DNA of 64,000 nt from Ligustrum vulgare (Eukaryota; Streptophyta; Magnoliopsida; Lamiales; Oleaceae): the NCBI GenBank assembly GCA_963555705.1, contig OY743171.1:20273352-20337351 (forward strand), in the 5' to 3' direction. The position numbers were made by a program, and so were the translations under genes. A model generated the notes under the pieces. That model saw nothing but the letters and a program-made list of their open reading frames with translations, was not told the origin of the DNA and did no database searches. Shown here piece by piece: positions 12,661-23,411 of the stretch (position 1 is its first letter; each line of letters opens with the position of its first letter).

Positions 12661-13440
12661 AAACTCGATAGTTGACCCTCAAATATAGTTGGAACTCGAC
12701 AGTGCCTCTTAAAATTGCCATGCTAGTGTGGAGATTATGACAAAATTGGATATCTGTTGATGAAATGCTTCAATCGAAATATGGTTATATGGTACACAGT
12801 TAACTTCTAAATGCAAGTGTTCTTAAGATGTTGAAACCATTAAACATGTGCTTATCCATGGTATTTTTCTAAGGAGGTATGGACCTTCTTTGCTGAAATA
12901 TCTGTTGTCATCTTAAAAGAGGAATACTGCCACTCCAAACAAATGTTTTGGTCCTGGATTGGTGATTAAGATTCCAAGCCTATGATTGGCTCTTGTTGTC
13001 TTTTGTTTTCTTTAGAGAGAAAGAAATGATGCTAAACACAAAGGGGTAAAAAATACAGGCTAGGAGAGTGATTTCAATGACCGATTTTCTTACCTAAGCC
13101 CTGGTAAAGGCTGTAAAGATTATGAAAGGTGATGCTAATAGAAGACACTCATATCCTACTACAGTGTACTAGGAAAAGCCTAAAGAGGATTGGGTTAAAC
13201 TAAACACAGATGGATCTTTGAAAAACGATAATCAAGTGGCTGGGGTCGTATTATGTGTAATAATAGAGGTGAGGCTCTCTGTGCTTTTAAGATTTCTATG
13301 GGACTTGCTCAATTCGTGAGGCTGAGCTTAAGGCTGTTGACACTGGCATACAAAATTTTAGGGTCAGGGGGTGCACAATTGAAATGGAATCCAAGCAAGC
13401 AGATCAACTTTGCATTTAGTCTGAAAAGGGACAGTTTGGG
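12661..13440 (+). pseudogene. LINE zf-RVT tail and RNase H
   Basis: After a degenerate zf-RVT tail, a plant LINE RNase H starts near 13185 with EDWVKLNTDGSLK; its Asp in NTDGS is the first RNase H catalytic residue. It continues through frameshifts with MCNNRGEALCAFKISMGLAQF and a MESKQ-type stretch, then is cut at 13448 by a MITE. Downstream of the MITE (13828-13960) the same domain resumes in shifted frames. Not functional. Confidence 0.65.
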
Positions 13441-13448
13441 TTCAATAT

Positions 13449-13819
13449 CTAAGTTGCACGGACATCGATACGCGACACGACACGGACACGTCGACACGTG
13501 ATTTTTTTTAAAAGTTTGGACACGACACGTTGGGGACACACAAATTATTTTTTTTAATTTATTATTATTTTAGTCTTATTCTTATTACAAACAACACATT
13601 GTATATTTATTGAATCAAAATGAGGATATCAAATAAAAACAAACTTGTAAGTAAGATTTATCATTTTTTTAATTGCATGCATTTCGTCCCTTCCCCTTTT
13701 TCATTTTGATGTATCTGGTGTAGCTCTAACACGTGTCGGAGAGTGTCCGGAGAGTTTCGGTGTAGGACATGTGTCGGACATGACACGCTGGCTCCTGACA
13801 GAGTGTCGGTGCAACCTAG
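13449..13819. mobile_element. hAT-like MITE with CACGTGTCGG motifs
   Basis: A 371-bp non-autonomous element with inverted ends CTAAGTTGCACGGAC and, from the right, CTAGGTTGCACCGAC (13 of 15 matching). Exact 8-bp TSDs TTCAATAT lie at 13441-13448 and 13820-13827. Subterminal regions on both sides are dense in GACACG/CGTGTC motifs, likely transposase-binding repeats. It sits within the LINE RNase H, which makes it younger than the LINE. Confidence 0.85.
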
Positions 13820-14000
13820 TTCAATATATATTGGAATCTATTCACTAGCATACAAAATTATGGAGACCAGATTTTCTCATGTAGTGATGGCAATTTGTCT
13901 CTGACTAGATTTCAATCAACCTTCGGCAAAGAAGAGGAAAGTATGGGTGGAGATAACGAAGACATCATTGAAGAGGTTCAAGAACTTCAAGATTTTTTTT

Positions 14001-15080
14001 TTCTTTTTTGTTTTTCATTCTCTTAAAACCCGGGTTTATGTAATACCAATTTATCATGAATTATTGTAATTTTGCAATGCTAGGTTGGAGTCTTCATGTC
14101 CTAAAATGTAGATGAACTTTGATATGAATATTTAATATAAATTCAATATTTTGGCGTTCAATATATGTTAGCCTATGTAATTTGGTAAAATAATTTTGTT
14201 TACAAATAAAGAATTTGATGTTTTTAATGTAAATATGTGGTTGAAAAGTGGTTTGAAAAAATGTGTGTAATTAAAAAGTTGTTGTTTATAAACTTGTTTA
14301 CAAACAAGTTACCAAACACACTATTAATTCATGGATGATTGTTATATAACTCAGTGCTTTGCATTACATGATCTCTAATTAGATGATGTGAATTTTGATG
14401 TTTTCAAGAGAGACAATAAGTTAGATTGCATATTATAACAATTCTTGTAAATGTTCGTGTGTGTATATATATATATATATATATAAGGGTATACTTCTAG
14501 TGTTTTTAATGCATGCTTTTATGTTTTCATTTTTCACATAGATATAGGAGAGTCACATGAGAGGATATATTAAATTCTAGCCGAGTGGATTATTAAATGA
14601 ATAAGGAACATTGATCAACAAGAATTGAATCATATTATCATAATGTTAGATTATATTAAAATGGATTAATAAGGGAGATTCGAAGTCTTAGTAGCATTTA
14701 ATCTAATCTACAAAAGTCTTCATAATTTGCTCATTAGAAGTACTACTTTAACTAAATAACTTATTTAGTATAAAATCATTTATTTATATAAAATTTGCTA
14801 TTCAAATAGAGTTAGCATCAATTAATCCTATGTTAAATACACATTCTTCCTGGTAATTTTACATCTTACTTTATTACTTATTCATGATACCATGTCCTTG
14901 CGGGATTTTGCAGTATAGTCATGCCTAGTCATACATCCCAACACGACTATATGAATGTTTAAATAGGGAACAAAATCTTGAGAACATCATGAAAATCTAC
15001 CATGTCCTGATCTATGTTTCATCTAACCAATGGTATACTTGTAACGGGTACAATCATTCAGCAAAAAATTTAAATGAGCC
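14001..15080. other. AT-rich DNA with MITE debris, no gene
   Basis: A (TA)n microsatellite lies at 14463-14485. The stretch 14225-14330 (GTGGTTGAAAAGTGGTTTGA and on to TTTATAAAC) resembles 15850-15935, so both are pieces of one repeat family. No coding signal. Confidence 0.45.
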
Positions 15081-15092
15081 AAAAGGTTAATT

Positions 15093-15545
15093 TCAAACAA
15101 TATTCTCAGCCACGTATCCTATAGCATCCTTACAGTTGTTCAACAAATCTGTAACAATTGTGCTTATCATCTCTGTGAAAGCCTTCAAAACCTCAGGCAC
15201 ATCTTTCAACAGCCCATCAAGGGAGTTCTTGGTAATTTCCATCAAACCGGTGATGGCCGAGACAGTTGCAACAGAAGAACTTGATATGCCTTCTTTAAGA
15301 AGATCAAAGATAAAAGAGATGATACTAGTCGTTACATTCATTGCAAGATCCACGAGGTACTCGATACAACCTTGGACTACATTTCTGCCTTGTTCTAGTG
15401 CGTTTTGGGTGCGTTCTCCGGGAACTTTGAATGCTTGGAGTAGTTGCACGAGGACATGGGCCGTGGTACTGAAAATCAAACGCGATATCAGATTTGATAT
15501 CGTGCTCACAATGAAGAAAATGAACTTCAATAGGAAAACAGCCAT
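15093..15545 (-). CDS. Small plant membrane-associated protein, uncharacterised
   Basis: An intact 150-codon frame without stops, intronless, and the best complete host-like ORF in the window. An upstream in-frame Met at 15617 would give 174 residues. I prefer the Met at 15545 because it starts directly with a hydrophobic helix (AVFLLKFIFFIVSTISNLIS), as expected for a signal-anchor or membrane segment, while the extra 24 residues look like leader. The rest is amphipathic and helix-rich: LVQLLQAFKVPGERTQNAL, then repeated Ile/Val/Ser-rich helices, ending DLLNNCKDAIGYVAENIV. The overall pattern (membrane helix, PGE turn, 'LLKDVPEVLKAFTEMISTIV') resembles a family of short uncharacterised plant proteins, but I cannot name it. 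The opposite-strand ORF is a shadow. No neighbouring gene suggests a function. Confidence 0.65.
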   Translation of the reverse strand: MAVFLLKFIFFIVSTISNLISRLIFSTTAHVLVQLLQAFKVPGERTQNALEQGRNVVQGCIEYLVDLAMNVTTSIISFIFDLLKEGISSSSVATVSAITGLMEITKNSLDGLLKDVPEVLKAFTEMISTIVTDLLNNCKDAIGYVAENIV

Positions 15546-15639
15546 TGGGAGGGACTCAAGAGGACTAATACAAGAAATGGACGAAGAAATAAATCTTGGG
15601 ATGAAAGGAAGGATCAATTATTTGCAAAAAAAATTGTAA

Positions 15640-16806
15640 TTAAATGTGCTTAATAATGATGTAATTTTATTATTTTAAAGAGTTTGAGAGTTGACACCTT
15701 TTTTCTTTATTGTCTATATGTGGTCTAATGAAGAGTAGTTCTTGAAATCACATTTTATCAATTCCAAGTCAACAAGAAAACTTAATCAAAATGGGATAGT
15801 TCGTTAACTCTGTAGCGATTTATAAATTTGTTTATTTACTATTTTGAGGTAAGATGTGTGGTTGAAAAGTGAAGAAATAAAATATGTATGGTTAAAAAGT
15901 GGTTTAAAAAATTGTGTGATTTATAAACTGTAATGATTCCATTACAGAACGTGTTGCTAATCATATTAAATAATGGAATAGTCTATATAAAAAGGTTGAG
16001 GATAATTATTTAAGAAGGACTCGCGCTTGGCAATTTCATGGCAATTTCATTATAGATAGATAAATAAAAATTTGCATTGACTACTCGTGTAAAAACGATC
16101 TAGATAGGGATTCTATCTAAATCAGATGATCATTTTTTAATTGCTCGGAAATGAACTAGAAGTTCTCTAAAATAAATATGGGATTCTGTATATATCCAAC
16201 AAAAACTTTCTATAAACCCTTCCACTAGAAACAATCCCTATTTTCAAATTTCCTTTCACACCATTAACAAGATTTTTCTTAAGTTATATATTCATCAGAA
16301 ATAATTTGAACTCGAGGTTATTGTTTTTATTAATCCCATTATCCTAAAGTTTAAAGTGTTATAGATGTGATGTTTCACTAATCTTCTTACGTGCATATTC
16401 AATTCATACTTAAAACTCACGAACTTAATTCGTATAAACTACTTTATTTATAAGTTGAAATTTTCGGAATGGCAACAATTTATTCATTTTAATTTAATTT
16501 AATTTTTTTTTTTTTTTTTTTTTTTTATATAAGCCATTTAGAATCTACCAATTTTTGATATAAATGAAATCATTAATGAATGATTTGTTGAGGGTAGTCA
16601 TAAATCTTCTTTCAGTTCAACAGTGAACAATGTTTTCAATATGTTGTGAATGGTTGCACATTGAAGGTTCCATGAAATGAGAAAATTTTGTCAGCATTTA
16701 TTACAAAGTGGAAACAATTAAAAAAATTGACTTGAGTAACCTCAAGGCTAATGAGAAAAAATTAAATAAATAATTTCTAACCTTTTAGACTTCTATACAC
16801 GTATTA
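15640..16806. other. AT-rich DNA, no gene
   Basis: Probably contains the upstream region of the minus-strand ORF just to its left. A poly-T tract lies at 16503-16526. The repeat segment 15850-15935 is shared with 14225-14330. No coding frame is supported. Confidence 0.4.
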
Positions 16807-17028
16807 GAGCATCTCCAATGCTTTACACACTGTTAGCTGTAAATTGTGTGAGAAAAATACAGACAAAAATTTGTAGGTCCCATGGTAATATTTCTTTTTC
16901 TTCTCTCCCTTCCACTTTATCTCTCTTTTTCTCCAATTTTTCTCACATTCTTACTTCGCACCCACCATAATTCTACATCCTAATTCACATCTTCCAATAT
17001 TTTTTATTAATTTATTTAAATTTGTGTC

Positions 17029-17676
17029 TGATGCAGTAAAAAATCCTAACATTGACGTGGCAAGATAAGATACTTGATTGCTGGAAAAGACCAATGAATT
17101 CGCCTTGATTGACCTGCAAAAAAGGTAAGGAGGATTCTCCCCGTCGCCCCTTCGTTGTGAGAATTAGTTTTCTGGAAAAAGGTAGAGATAGAATATTTAA
17201 TAGGAAAACGTAGAGAATAATAATTTTTGTGATCAAAGGAGCTGTATTTATAGGGCTGAAAAAGCCCATAACTCCCTTTATTTAAGGAATGAGTCTTTTT
17301 GTTATAAATTTACCTTTTAAGAATAATTCCAAAGTTGTAAGGATTCAGTTTTCTTTTTGTAAAAGGTTTCCTTGTGGATCATGTATTGCATTGAGACTCA
17401 AGTATATGGCCCATTAACGAGGCCCATTAGCGAAAGAGATTACGGAGCCTGCCAGCGTGGCCCAAAGGCCGGGAATGTCCGGGCTCCTCTTCAATAGTGA
17501 GAGCGGAGCATCAAATCAGGACATACCCAAGCATGTCATCAAAGCGCAACATGTTCCTGGTCGAGAAACGGTAAGGTCGGGAAAGTGCCAACCATACCAT
17601 AGGAGCCCGGGAAAAGGAATAGTCCGAATCATGGAATTTTCCCTATTTTTAGGGATCAGGAAAATAGCACCGATCA
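17029..17676 (-). repeat. Tat element 3' LTR
   Basis: A 648-bp LTR starting TGATGCAG and ending CACCGATCA on the plus strand. It matches 28973-29610 over its whole length with scattered substitutions and a small indel (an extra GGCCCATTAACGA-type repeat near 17408-17424 in this copy). Together with the 5-bp TSD this fixes the element's left boundary. Confidence 0.92.
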
Positions 17677-18024
17677 TTGGCCCTCGTGCGTCGAGATCGA
17701 GACAAGATTTCTGGGCGCATGATAGCTGTTACTTATGACTTGCCAACTCATCACATTTATTGCTTTAGTCATAAAAGAATTATCTTATGATGTTGACACG
17801 TGGCAGAAAACAACTTTTGGATTTTGAAATTTTTCCCGCCTAATTTGTCTATATATATGTGGTCCCTATAATCTCTTTATGTTTACTTTGCAAATTTTTG
17901 AGAAATCAGAGAACTCGTCGGGAAACCTACACGACCTCTACTCCAACAAAAATTTTCTAGCATCTTAGGTAAGCCTGGCCTACCCTGACCTCCCTAACTC
18001 TTTTATTATTTATTATAGGAAAGT
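17677..18024 (+). promoter_or_regulatory. Putative promoter/leader of the antisense ORF
   Basis: Between the LTR and the plus-strand ORF lies a TATA-like CTATATATATG near 17849-17860. An AG/GTAAGC to TTATAG pair at 17969-18018 could be a 50-bp leader intron, although that is short for plants. This arrangement would let the antisense ORF be transcribed from within the element. Inference only. Confidence 0.3.
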
Positions 18025-19125
18025 ATGGCTAGACGTATGACAGTGGAAGACCTTAGGGAGGTAGAAGATTTAGATGAACCTCTAGAGGTCGAGCCATTAG
18101 AATTTTACAAGCCCCCACCCGATTTTGATGAGGGCGAGTCTGATAATGGGGAGGAGGTCGAGGACAATCCTCGGGTAGTGAGGGAAACTAGGCGGACAGA
18201 GCTCGAGCTACCAACCCATTACAACAAAATGAAAGAACATATGATCGAGGTAGACATGAGGAGATACGGATTAGTAGATAGATATACTGTCAGGGTCCCG
18301 GATAGGGACGAGTATTCTTATCATTGTCGGGAAGGGGAGATAGTTGTATATCACGAGGCTTTGCTGGTCGGGCTTAGGTTTCCCTTGCACCACTTTTTTG
18401 TGGATTTCTTACTGACCGCGAGCATATTGCCCGGTCAACTTGCTCCTAATGGGTGGAGGATCCTAGTATATTTTTACATACTGTATAGGAGCTTAGGAAT
18501 AGAGCCTACCGTTAACCTTTGCAAGTGTTTGTTGGAGCTTAAGTATTTGCCCCGATGCAATAGTTTTGTGTATTTGTGCGGGAAGGGTAGGTTCGAGGTT
18601 CCATGGGTCCGTTCCTCCATAAAGTATTGGAAAGAAAGGTTTTTCTTTATCAAACCCAAAGAGGGGGAGACCCTATTCTGGCCAACCTTCAGAAGACCTG
18701 ATGTAGATAATTTTAATAGGATGAGTAGTCTGAGTGAGGAGGTCGTTTTAGAACTTATGGCCGATGCTGTCCGGGTGTGTGACTTTGGTTTGCTGGCTGA
18801 GGAAGCCAGTGACTTAGCAAATAGTGATATCTGGACCAGGCCGTCCTTGACCTTCAGCCCGGTAGGGTTCGACCTCTTAAATTACGTAATTAAAAATGCC
18901 TTTCTTTGCTTTATTCTTATCTTCGTGGATTTTTCAGGGGGCTTTAATCTTCTAATCCTTGTTTCAGGAATGGCTTTTGACTCTGAAGTTCTGAAGCAAG
19001 CCGTACTTGCCAAGGCTCAAAGTGCCCGAACGAAGAGGGCAGTTGACGGAGTGACCAGGAGACGACCTCAAAAGAGGGGAAGAGCCAATACTTCAAGCTC
19101 GAGACAAACATCCCGATCTCAATAA
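18025..19125 (+). pseudogene. Antisense ORF of the Tat element (Transposase_28-like)
   Basis: A frame of 366 codons on the strand opposite gag-pol. It has an acidic N-terminus (about residues 5-60), then a globular part with LPTHYNKMKEHMIEVDMRRY, a GEIVVYHEALLVGLRFPLHHF core and GWRILVYFYILYRSLGI, the pattern of the plant 'putative gypsy type transposon' domain. It then turns basic (TRRRPQKRGRANTS). The segment near 18886-18967 reads as intron-like hydrophobic sequence beginning GTAATT and ending TTTCAG, so the real product may skip it, although a simple phase-0 join to 18968 does not keep the frame. The frame stops at a TAA at 19123, and coding-like sequence continues afterwards. Members of this family lie antisense in the 3' region of Tat elements; their function is unknown. 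Confidence 0.75.
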
Positions 19126-19913
19126 GATATCCCGCCACTAAGGGAGGAAAGGCCTCCCAGGGGTCGAGCACCTCCTCCTTCCGATTCCGAGCTCGAGGCC
19201 AACAATCCATCTATGGCCGATTGCAGGAGGAAGATACAAGACTCCCTGCATCCAGACCTCGTGAAAAAAAATACCAATATGAAATCGGTCTGGAGCGGGG
19301 AGTGGAGCACATAATGAGCGCGACTCTCCAGGTAGTTCTTGAGATTTTGCTGTCATTCTTTAGAGAATATATATATTTACACAAAAAAAATTTACAAGTT
19401 ATTAATCCGATCTTCAGATGTTGAGCATTACATGGGGAGTTGCCAACCAAAGCATTAAGCGGGGTGAGACTGCGAGTCAGTTAGTTCACTCCATTCAATA
19501 CGAAGCCACCCGAGCCAATGCTACCGAGGAGGAGCTTCGCAAAGTTAAAGCAGACCTCGAGGCTTCTTTTCAAGAGCGGGACAATGCTCGGGCTAAGGCT
19601 AGGCGCTTCGCAGAAGAGCTCGAGCAGGCTCGGGCACGGGAGCCTCAACTCCAAGCTTCTACCATAGAGTCCTTCAAAGGCTCAGAAGACTACAAGCTTG
19701 CCTTGGGTACCTATGCTTTGTAGTCTTACTCTCAAGCAATAAAACAGGCAAGGGCTTGGTGCCTTCAGAAGATGCCCGAGCTAGACACGAGCCCAATGGC
19801 CGCTTTCCCACTAGGTGCTGATGATCTCGACCTCAGCCTCTTTGAGGAGGAAGATGACGCCGAGTGCGAAGTGCTTGAGGAAGCAGAAGAGGGGTCTGAC
19901 CCCGAGGATTGAA
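19126..19913 (+). pseudogene. C-terminal coiled-coil part of the antisense ORF
   Basis: Downstream of the TAA the reading continues with PPLREERPPRGRAP. After an intron-like stretch (GT near 19331, CAG at 19415-19417) a second open segment begins at 19418 with heptad-rich coiled coil: EEELRKVKADLEASFQERDNARAKARRFAEELEQAR. A TAG at 19721-19723 interrupts it between YAL and SYSQAIKQARAW. The same frame then runs to a natural-looking acidic end LSLFEEEDDAECEVLEE and so on to GSDPED at 19910. The globular-then-coiled-coil organisation is typical of this ORF type. Two separate stops make it a pseudogene. Confidence 0.65.
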
Positions 19914-19934
19914 GCAATTGTAAATCTACATTTT

Positions 19935-21600
19935 TATGGTCAGGTAATCACCGACCTTATATTATACTTACAAGAACGGGTCTAACTTTTCGCAGTATCA
20001 AGATTTAGTTTCAGATAATTGACCAGTAAGACCGGGTTAGTCCGACCCTTTTAGTCGATTTTCTCAAAGATATGATCGATCTCTTTACTTGGCGAAATTG
20101 CGAGAATTGTTTGATAAGATCGGGTTATACCGAGCTTTAGGATCCTTTTTTCAAGGTGGAGTCGAATCCATAACTTGGTAAAATGGAGGTAGATTTTTAT
20201 AAGGGTCGGATAATGCCGGTTTGAAGATGTAAGGCCGGGCTAACCCGACCTATAATTTTTGATTTTCTTGTTGGGGAGTAATTTATAACGTCTTTCCATG
20301 AGACCTTGTAAATTATTCATGAAAGAATAATTTGTAAAGTCTTACCATGAGACATTGTAAATCATTTGAAGAGAAATAATTTGTAACATCTTGCCATGAG
20401 ACCTTGTAAATTATTCGTGGAAGAATAATTTGTAAAGTCTTGTCATGAGACATTGTAAATTATTCGATGGGAAATAATTTGTAGTGTATTGTCATGAGAC
20501 CTTGTAAATTATTCGTGGAAGAATAATTTGTAAAGTCTTGCCATGAGACATTGTAAATTTTGATGGAAAATAATTTGTAATGTCTTGCCATGAGATCTTG
20601 TAAATTATTCGTGGAAGAATAATTTGTAAAGTCTTACCATGAGACATTGTAAATTATTTGATGGGAAATAATTTGTAACGTTTTTCCATGAGACCTTGTA
20701 AATTATTTGATTCCGCATCTTGATGATTGTATGGTCGGGTAATCGCCGACCTTATATTATAGTTACAAGAGCGGGTCTAACTTTTCGCAGTATCAAGATT
20801 TAGTTTCAGATAATTGACCAGTAAGACCGGGTTAGTCCGACCCTTTTAGTCGATTTTCTCAAAGATAGGATCGATCTCTTTACTTGGCGAAATTGCGAGA
20901 ATTGTTTGATAAGATCGGGTTATACCGACCTTTAGGATCCGTTTGTCAAGGTGGAGTCGAATCCATAACTTGGTAAAATGGAGGCAGATTTTTAGAAGGG
21001 TCGGATAATTCCGGTTTGAAGATGTAAGGCCGGGCTAACCCGACCTATAATTTTTTATTTTCTTGTTGGGGAGTAATTTGTAACGTCTTGCCATGAGACC
21101 TTGTAAATTATTCATGAAAGAATAATTTGTAAAGTCTTACCATGAGACATTGTAAATCATTTGAAGGGAAATAATTTGTAACGTCTTGCCATGAGACCTT
21201 GTAAATTATTCGTGAAAGAATAATTTGTAAAGTCTTATCATGAGACATTGTAAATTATTCGATGAGAAATAATTTGTAACGTCTTGCCATGAGACCTTGT
21301 AAATTATTCGTGAAAGAATAATTTGTAAAATCTTGCCATGAGACATTGTAAATTTCGATGGAAAATAATTTGTAATGTCTTGCCATGAGACCTTGTAAAT
21401 TATTCGTGGAAGAATAATTTGTAAAGTCTTATCATGAGACATTGTAAATTATTTGATGGGAAATAATTTGTAACGTCTTTCCATGATACCTTGTAAATTA
21501 TTCATGGAAGAATAATTTATAAAGTCTTACCATGAGACATTGTAAATTATTCGATGGGAATAACTTGTAAAGTCATGTGAATTACCTTGTAAGTTACTTC
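19935..21600. repeat. Two-level tandem repeat zone in the Tat 3' region
   Basis: Level one is a unit of about 795 bp present twice (starting 19935 and 20730), each beginning TATGGTCRGGTAATC and sharing a GGTTAGTCCGACCC spacer. Level two lies inside each unit (20264-20705 and 21056-21600): monomers of about 49 bp (AATAATTTGTAA, then CATGAGAC, then TTGTAAATTATTC) alternating in two variants that differ at ACATTG versus ACCTTG, which makes a dimer of about 98 bp. The minus-strand ORF at 21206-21442 only translates this repeat. It lies between integrase and the antisense ORF. Confidence 0.92.
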
Positions 21601-21884
21601 AAAATCTGATATTTGTAGTGCTCATTCTTTGGAAGAAGTACTTTTATTGAAGGGGACTGAACGATGGGTCTCGTTAAAACCTTATCCAGAAAAATCTAAT
21701 GGGAAAAAATATGGATAAGGAAAAAGAGTACCCGTCCCTGATGCTGAAAGAAAGAACAATGGGCACGCAGGCCCGACCTTAACAATCATTGATGGACGTG
21801 CAAGTCCGAAAGTAAAAAAATAAAAAGGGGCGCGCAGGCCCAACTTCTTTATGACTAAATGACTTGATATCAACAGAGACATGA

Positions 21885-23411
21885 CTACTTATAGTATGGC
21901 TTCAAATTCTCTACATTCCATGGCCGAGGAAGAGGTTTTGAATCTATTGTGCGGAGGCTGTATGAGCCCTTTCCCACCTTTCGGATGACTTCATAGGGTC
22001 CTTTCCAAATAGGCCCAAGTTTCCCTAGTTGATGACCGGCAGCCTCATTGCGGCGAAGGACAAGATCTCCCATTCTGAATTCCCTCTTCTTTACTCGGAT
22101 GTTGAACTTCTTAGAGATGGCCTGTTGGTAAGCTGTTATTCTTAATGATGCATTTTCAACTTCTTCCAAAAGATCCAGAATTTCTCTCTATCCCTCGATA
22201 TGGTCAGGTGATCCTGTGGCCATAGCACGGAAGCTCGGAATTGTTACTTCCACTGGGACAACGGCCTCCATTCCGAAGGCAAGCATGAACGGGGTCTCCC
22301 CTGTTGCAGTTTTGAAAGTGGTTCGGTTGGTCCATAGTGTTTCTGGAAGGAGATCATGCCAATCTCCCTTGGCGGTGTCCAGGTGAGTCCTCAAGTCTTG
22401 CAAGATGAGTATGTTCGTAACTTCAGCTAACCTATTACTCTGCGGGTGTGAAACGAAAGTCAACCTGTGTTCTATTCCCAGGTTCCTGCAGAATTGCTTG
22501 AAGGCTTGGCACTCAAATTGACACCCGTTATCTGTTATTAATGTCTTAGGAAGACCAAAACGGCAGACTATTGATTTCCACACAAACGCTTCCAACTTTT
22601 GTTCTGTGATCACGGCTAGCGGTTCGGCTTCTACCCACTTACTAAAGTATTCTACAGCGACTGCCTAGAATTTGACTTGACACCGGGCTATGGGGAAAGG
22701 TCCAAGTATGTCGATTCCCCATTGAGCAAAAGGATATGGGCACATAATCGAGGATAGCTCTTCCGCAGGTTGATGTAACCGGGCTGCGAATCTTTGGCAT
22801 TTGTCGCAAACTTTTACATAATTGAGTGTGTCTTTCTTCATGTTTGGCCAATAGTACCCATATCGTATTAATTTCATTACTAGAGCTCTTGCTCCCTGGT
22901 GTCCCCCACAAATTCTTTCATGAACCTCGGTCATAGCAAGGGCTGCTTCTTTCGGAGTTAGGCATCGTAGGTAAGGAAGCGTGAAGCTTCGACGAAACAA
23001 AGTATTCTGCAGCAAGGTATTCCTCGGGGCCCTTACTTTGATTCTTCTTGCCTCTGCTTTGTCATCTGGAAACTTTCCTGACGTTTGGTATTCAATTATA
23101 GGATCCATCCAACTGGGCTCTTGCTCTGAAATATCCATAACCTCGGGTTGTTGTGCGATACTAGGCTCATGAAGAGTTCGTACGAACACGGTCATTTCCA
23201 AGTGATCTAGATTGGAAAAAGTAAGTCTTGATAAATCATATGCCTTGTGATTTTCGGATCTCGGAATTTTGTCTACGCAGCAAGACTTGAACTTTCTTTG
23301 CAAGTCCAAGACCATCATCCTATAAGATGGTATTTTCTCATCTTTTGCTTCAAAAGTGCCGTTTACCTGTTCTACCACCAATTGTAAATCACTCAGGACA
23401 TTGACATGCTC
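21885..23411 (-). pseudogene. Tat integrase and end of second RNase H
   Basis: A single reading frame from 23411 down to 21885, broken only by TAG codons at 22665-22667 and 22188-22190. It starts with the tail of the second RNase H (NVLSDLQLVVEQVNGTF and ENHKAYDLSRL, carrying two catalytic Asp). Integrase follows: the zinc-binding H-H-C-C set as HERICGGHQGA and CDKCQRF, the first catalytic Asp in WGIDILGPFP, the second in LITDNGCQF and the Glu in NRLAEV. Thirty-five residues separate the last two, the DD35E spacing. It ends with a GPF/Y-type module (LGPIWKGPYEVIRKVGKGSYSL) and YYK. Catalytic residues are intact; only the two stops disable it. Both stops occupy positions where Gln (CAG) would be natural. 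Confidence 0.9.

Larger units (their letters stand above)
9588..14000 (+). mobile_element. Decayed LINE (L1-type non-LTR retrotransposon), 5'-truncated
   Basis: A LINE ORF2 remnant starting inside the reverse transcriptase (DSAACPDGFPVQFYQ near 9630, plant L1-type RT) and running through RT, zf-RVT and RNase H. RT resumes after the hAT insertion with RLRQGDPISL and the YADD-box counterpart FANDVIIFTN near 11400 (first Asp of the usual ADD replaced by Asn). A zf-RVT-like part lies around 12300-12900, and RNase H with WVKLNTDGSLK sits near 13190. No endonuclease domain precedes it, so the copy is 5'-truncated, typical of LINE insertion. Multiple stops and a 20-base T tract near 12500 show decay. 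A defined poly(A) tail or TSD was not found; the 3' end near 14 kb is approximate. Confidence 0.8.

Noticed and set aside
15136..15639. Plus-strand 167-codon ORF
   Set aside because: Shadow of the minus-strand ORF, which has the coherent hydrophobic/amphipathic pattern.
17429..17738. Plus ORF across the Tat LTR edge (and 29319-29699)
   Set aside because: Both lie in the LTR pair and differ between copies; not coding.
21206..21442. Minus-strand 78-codon repetitive protein
   Set aside because: Direct translation of the 49-bp tandem repeat; no independent evidence.
19935..21600. CRISPR-like array of regularly spaced repeats
   Set aside because: Units are contiguous with no unique spacers, and the sequence is inside a plant retrotransposon.
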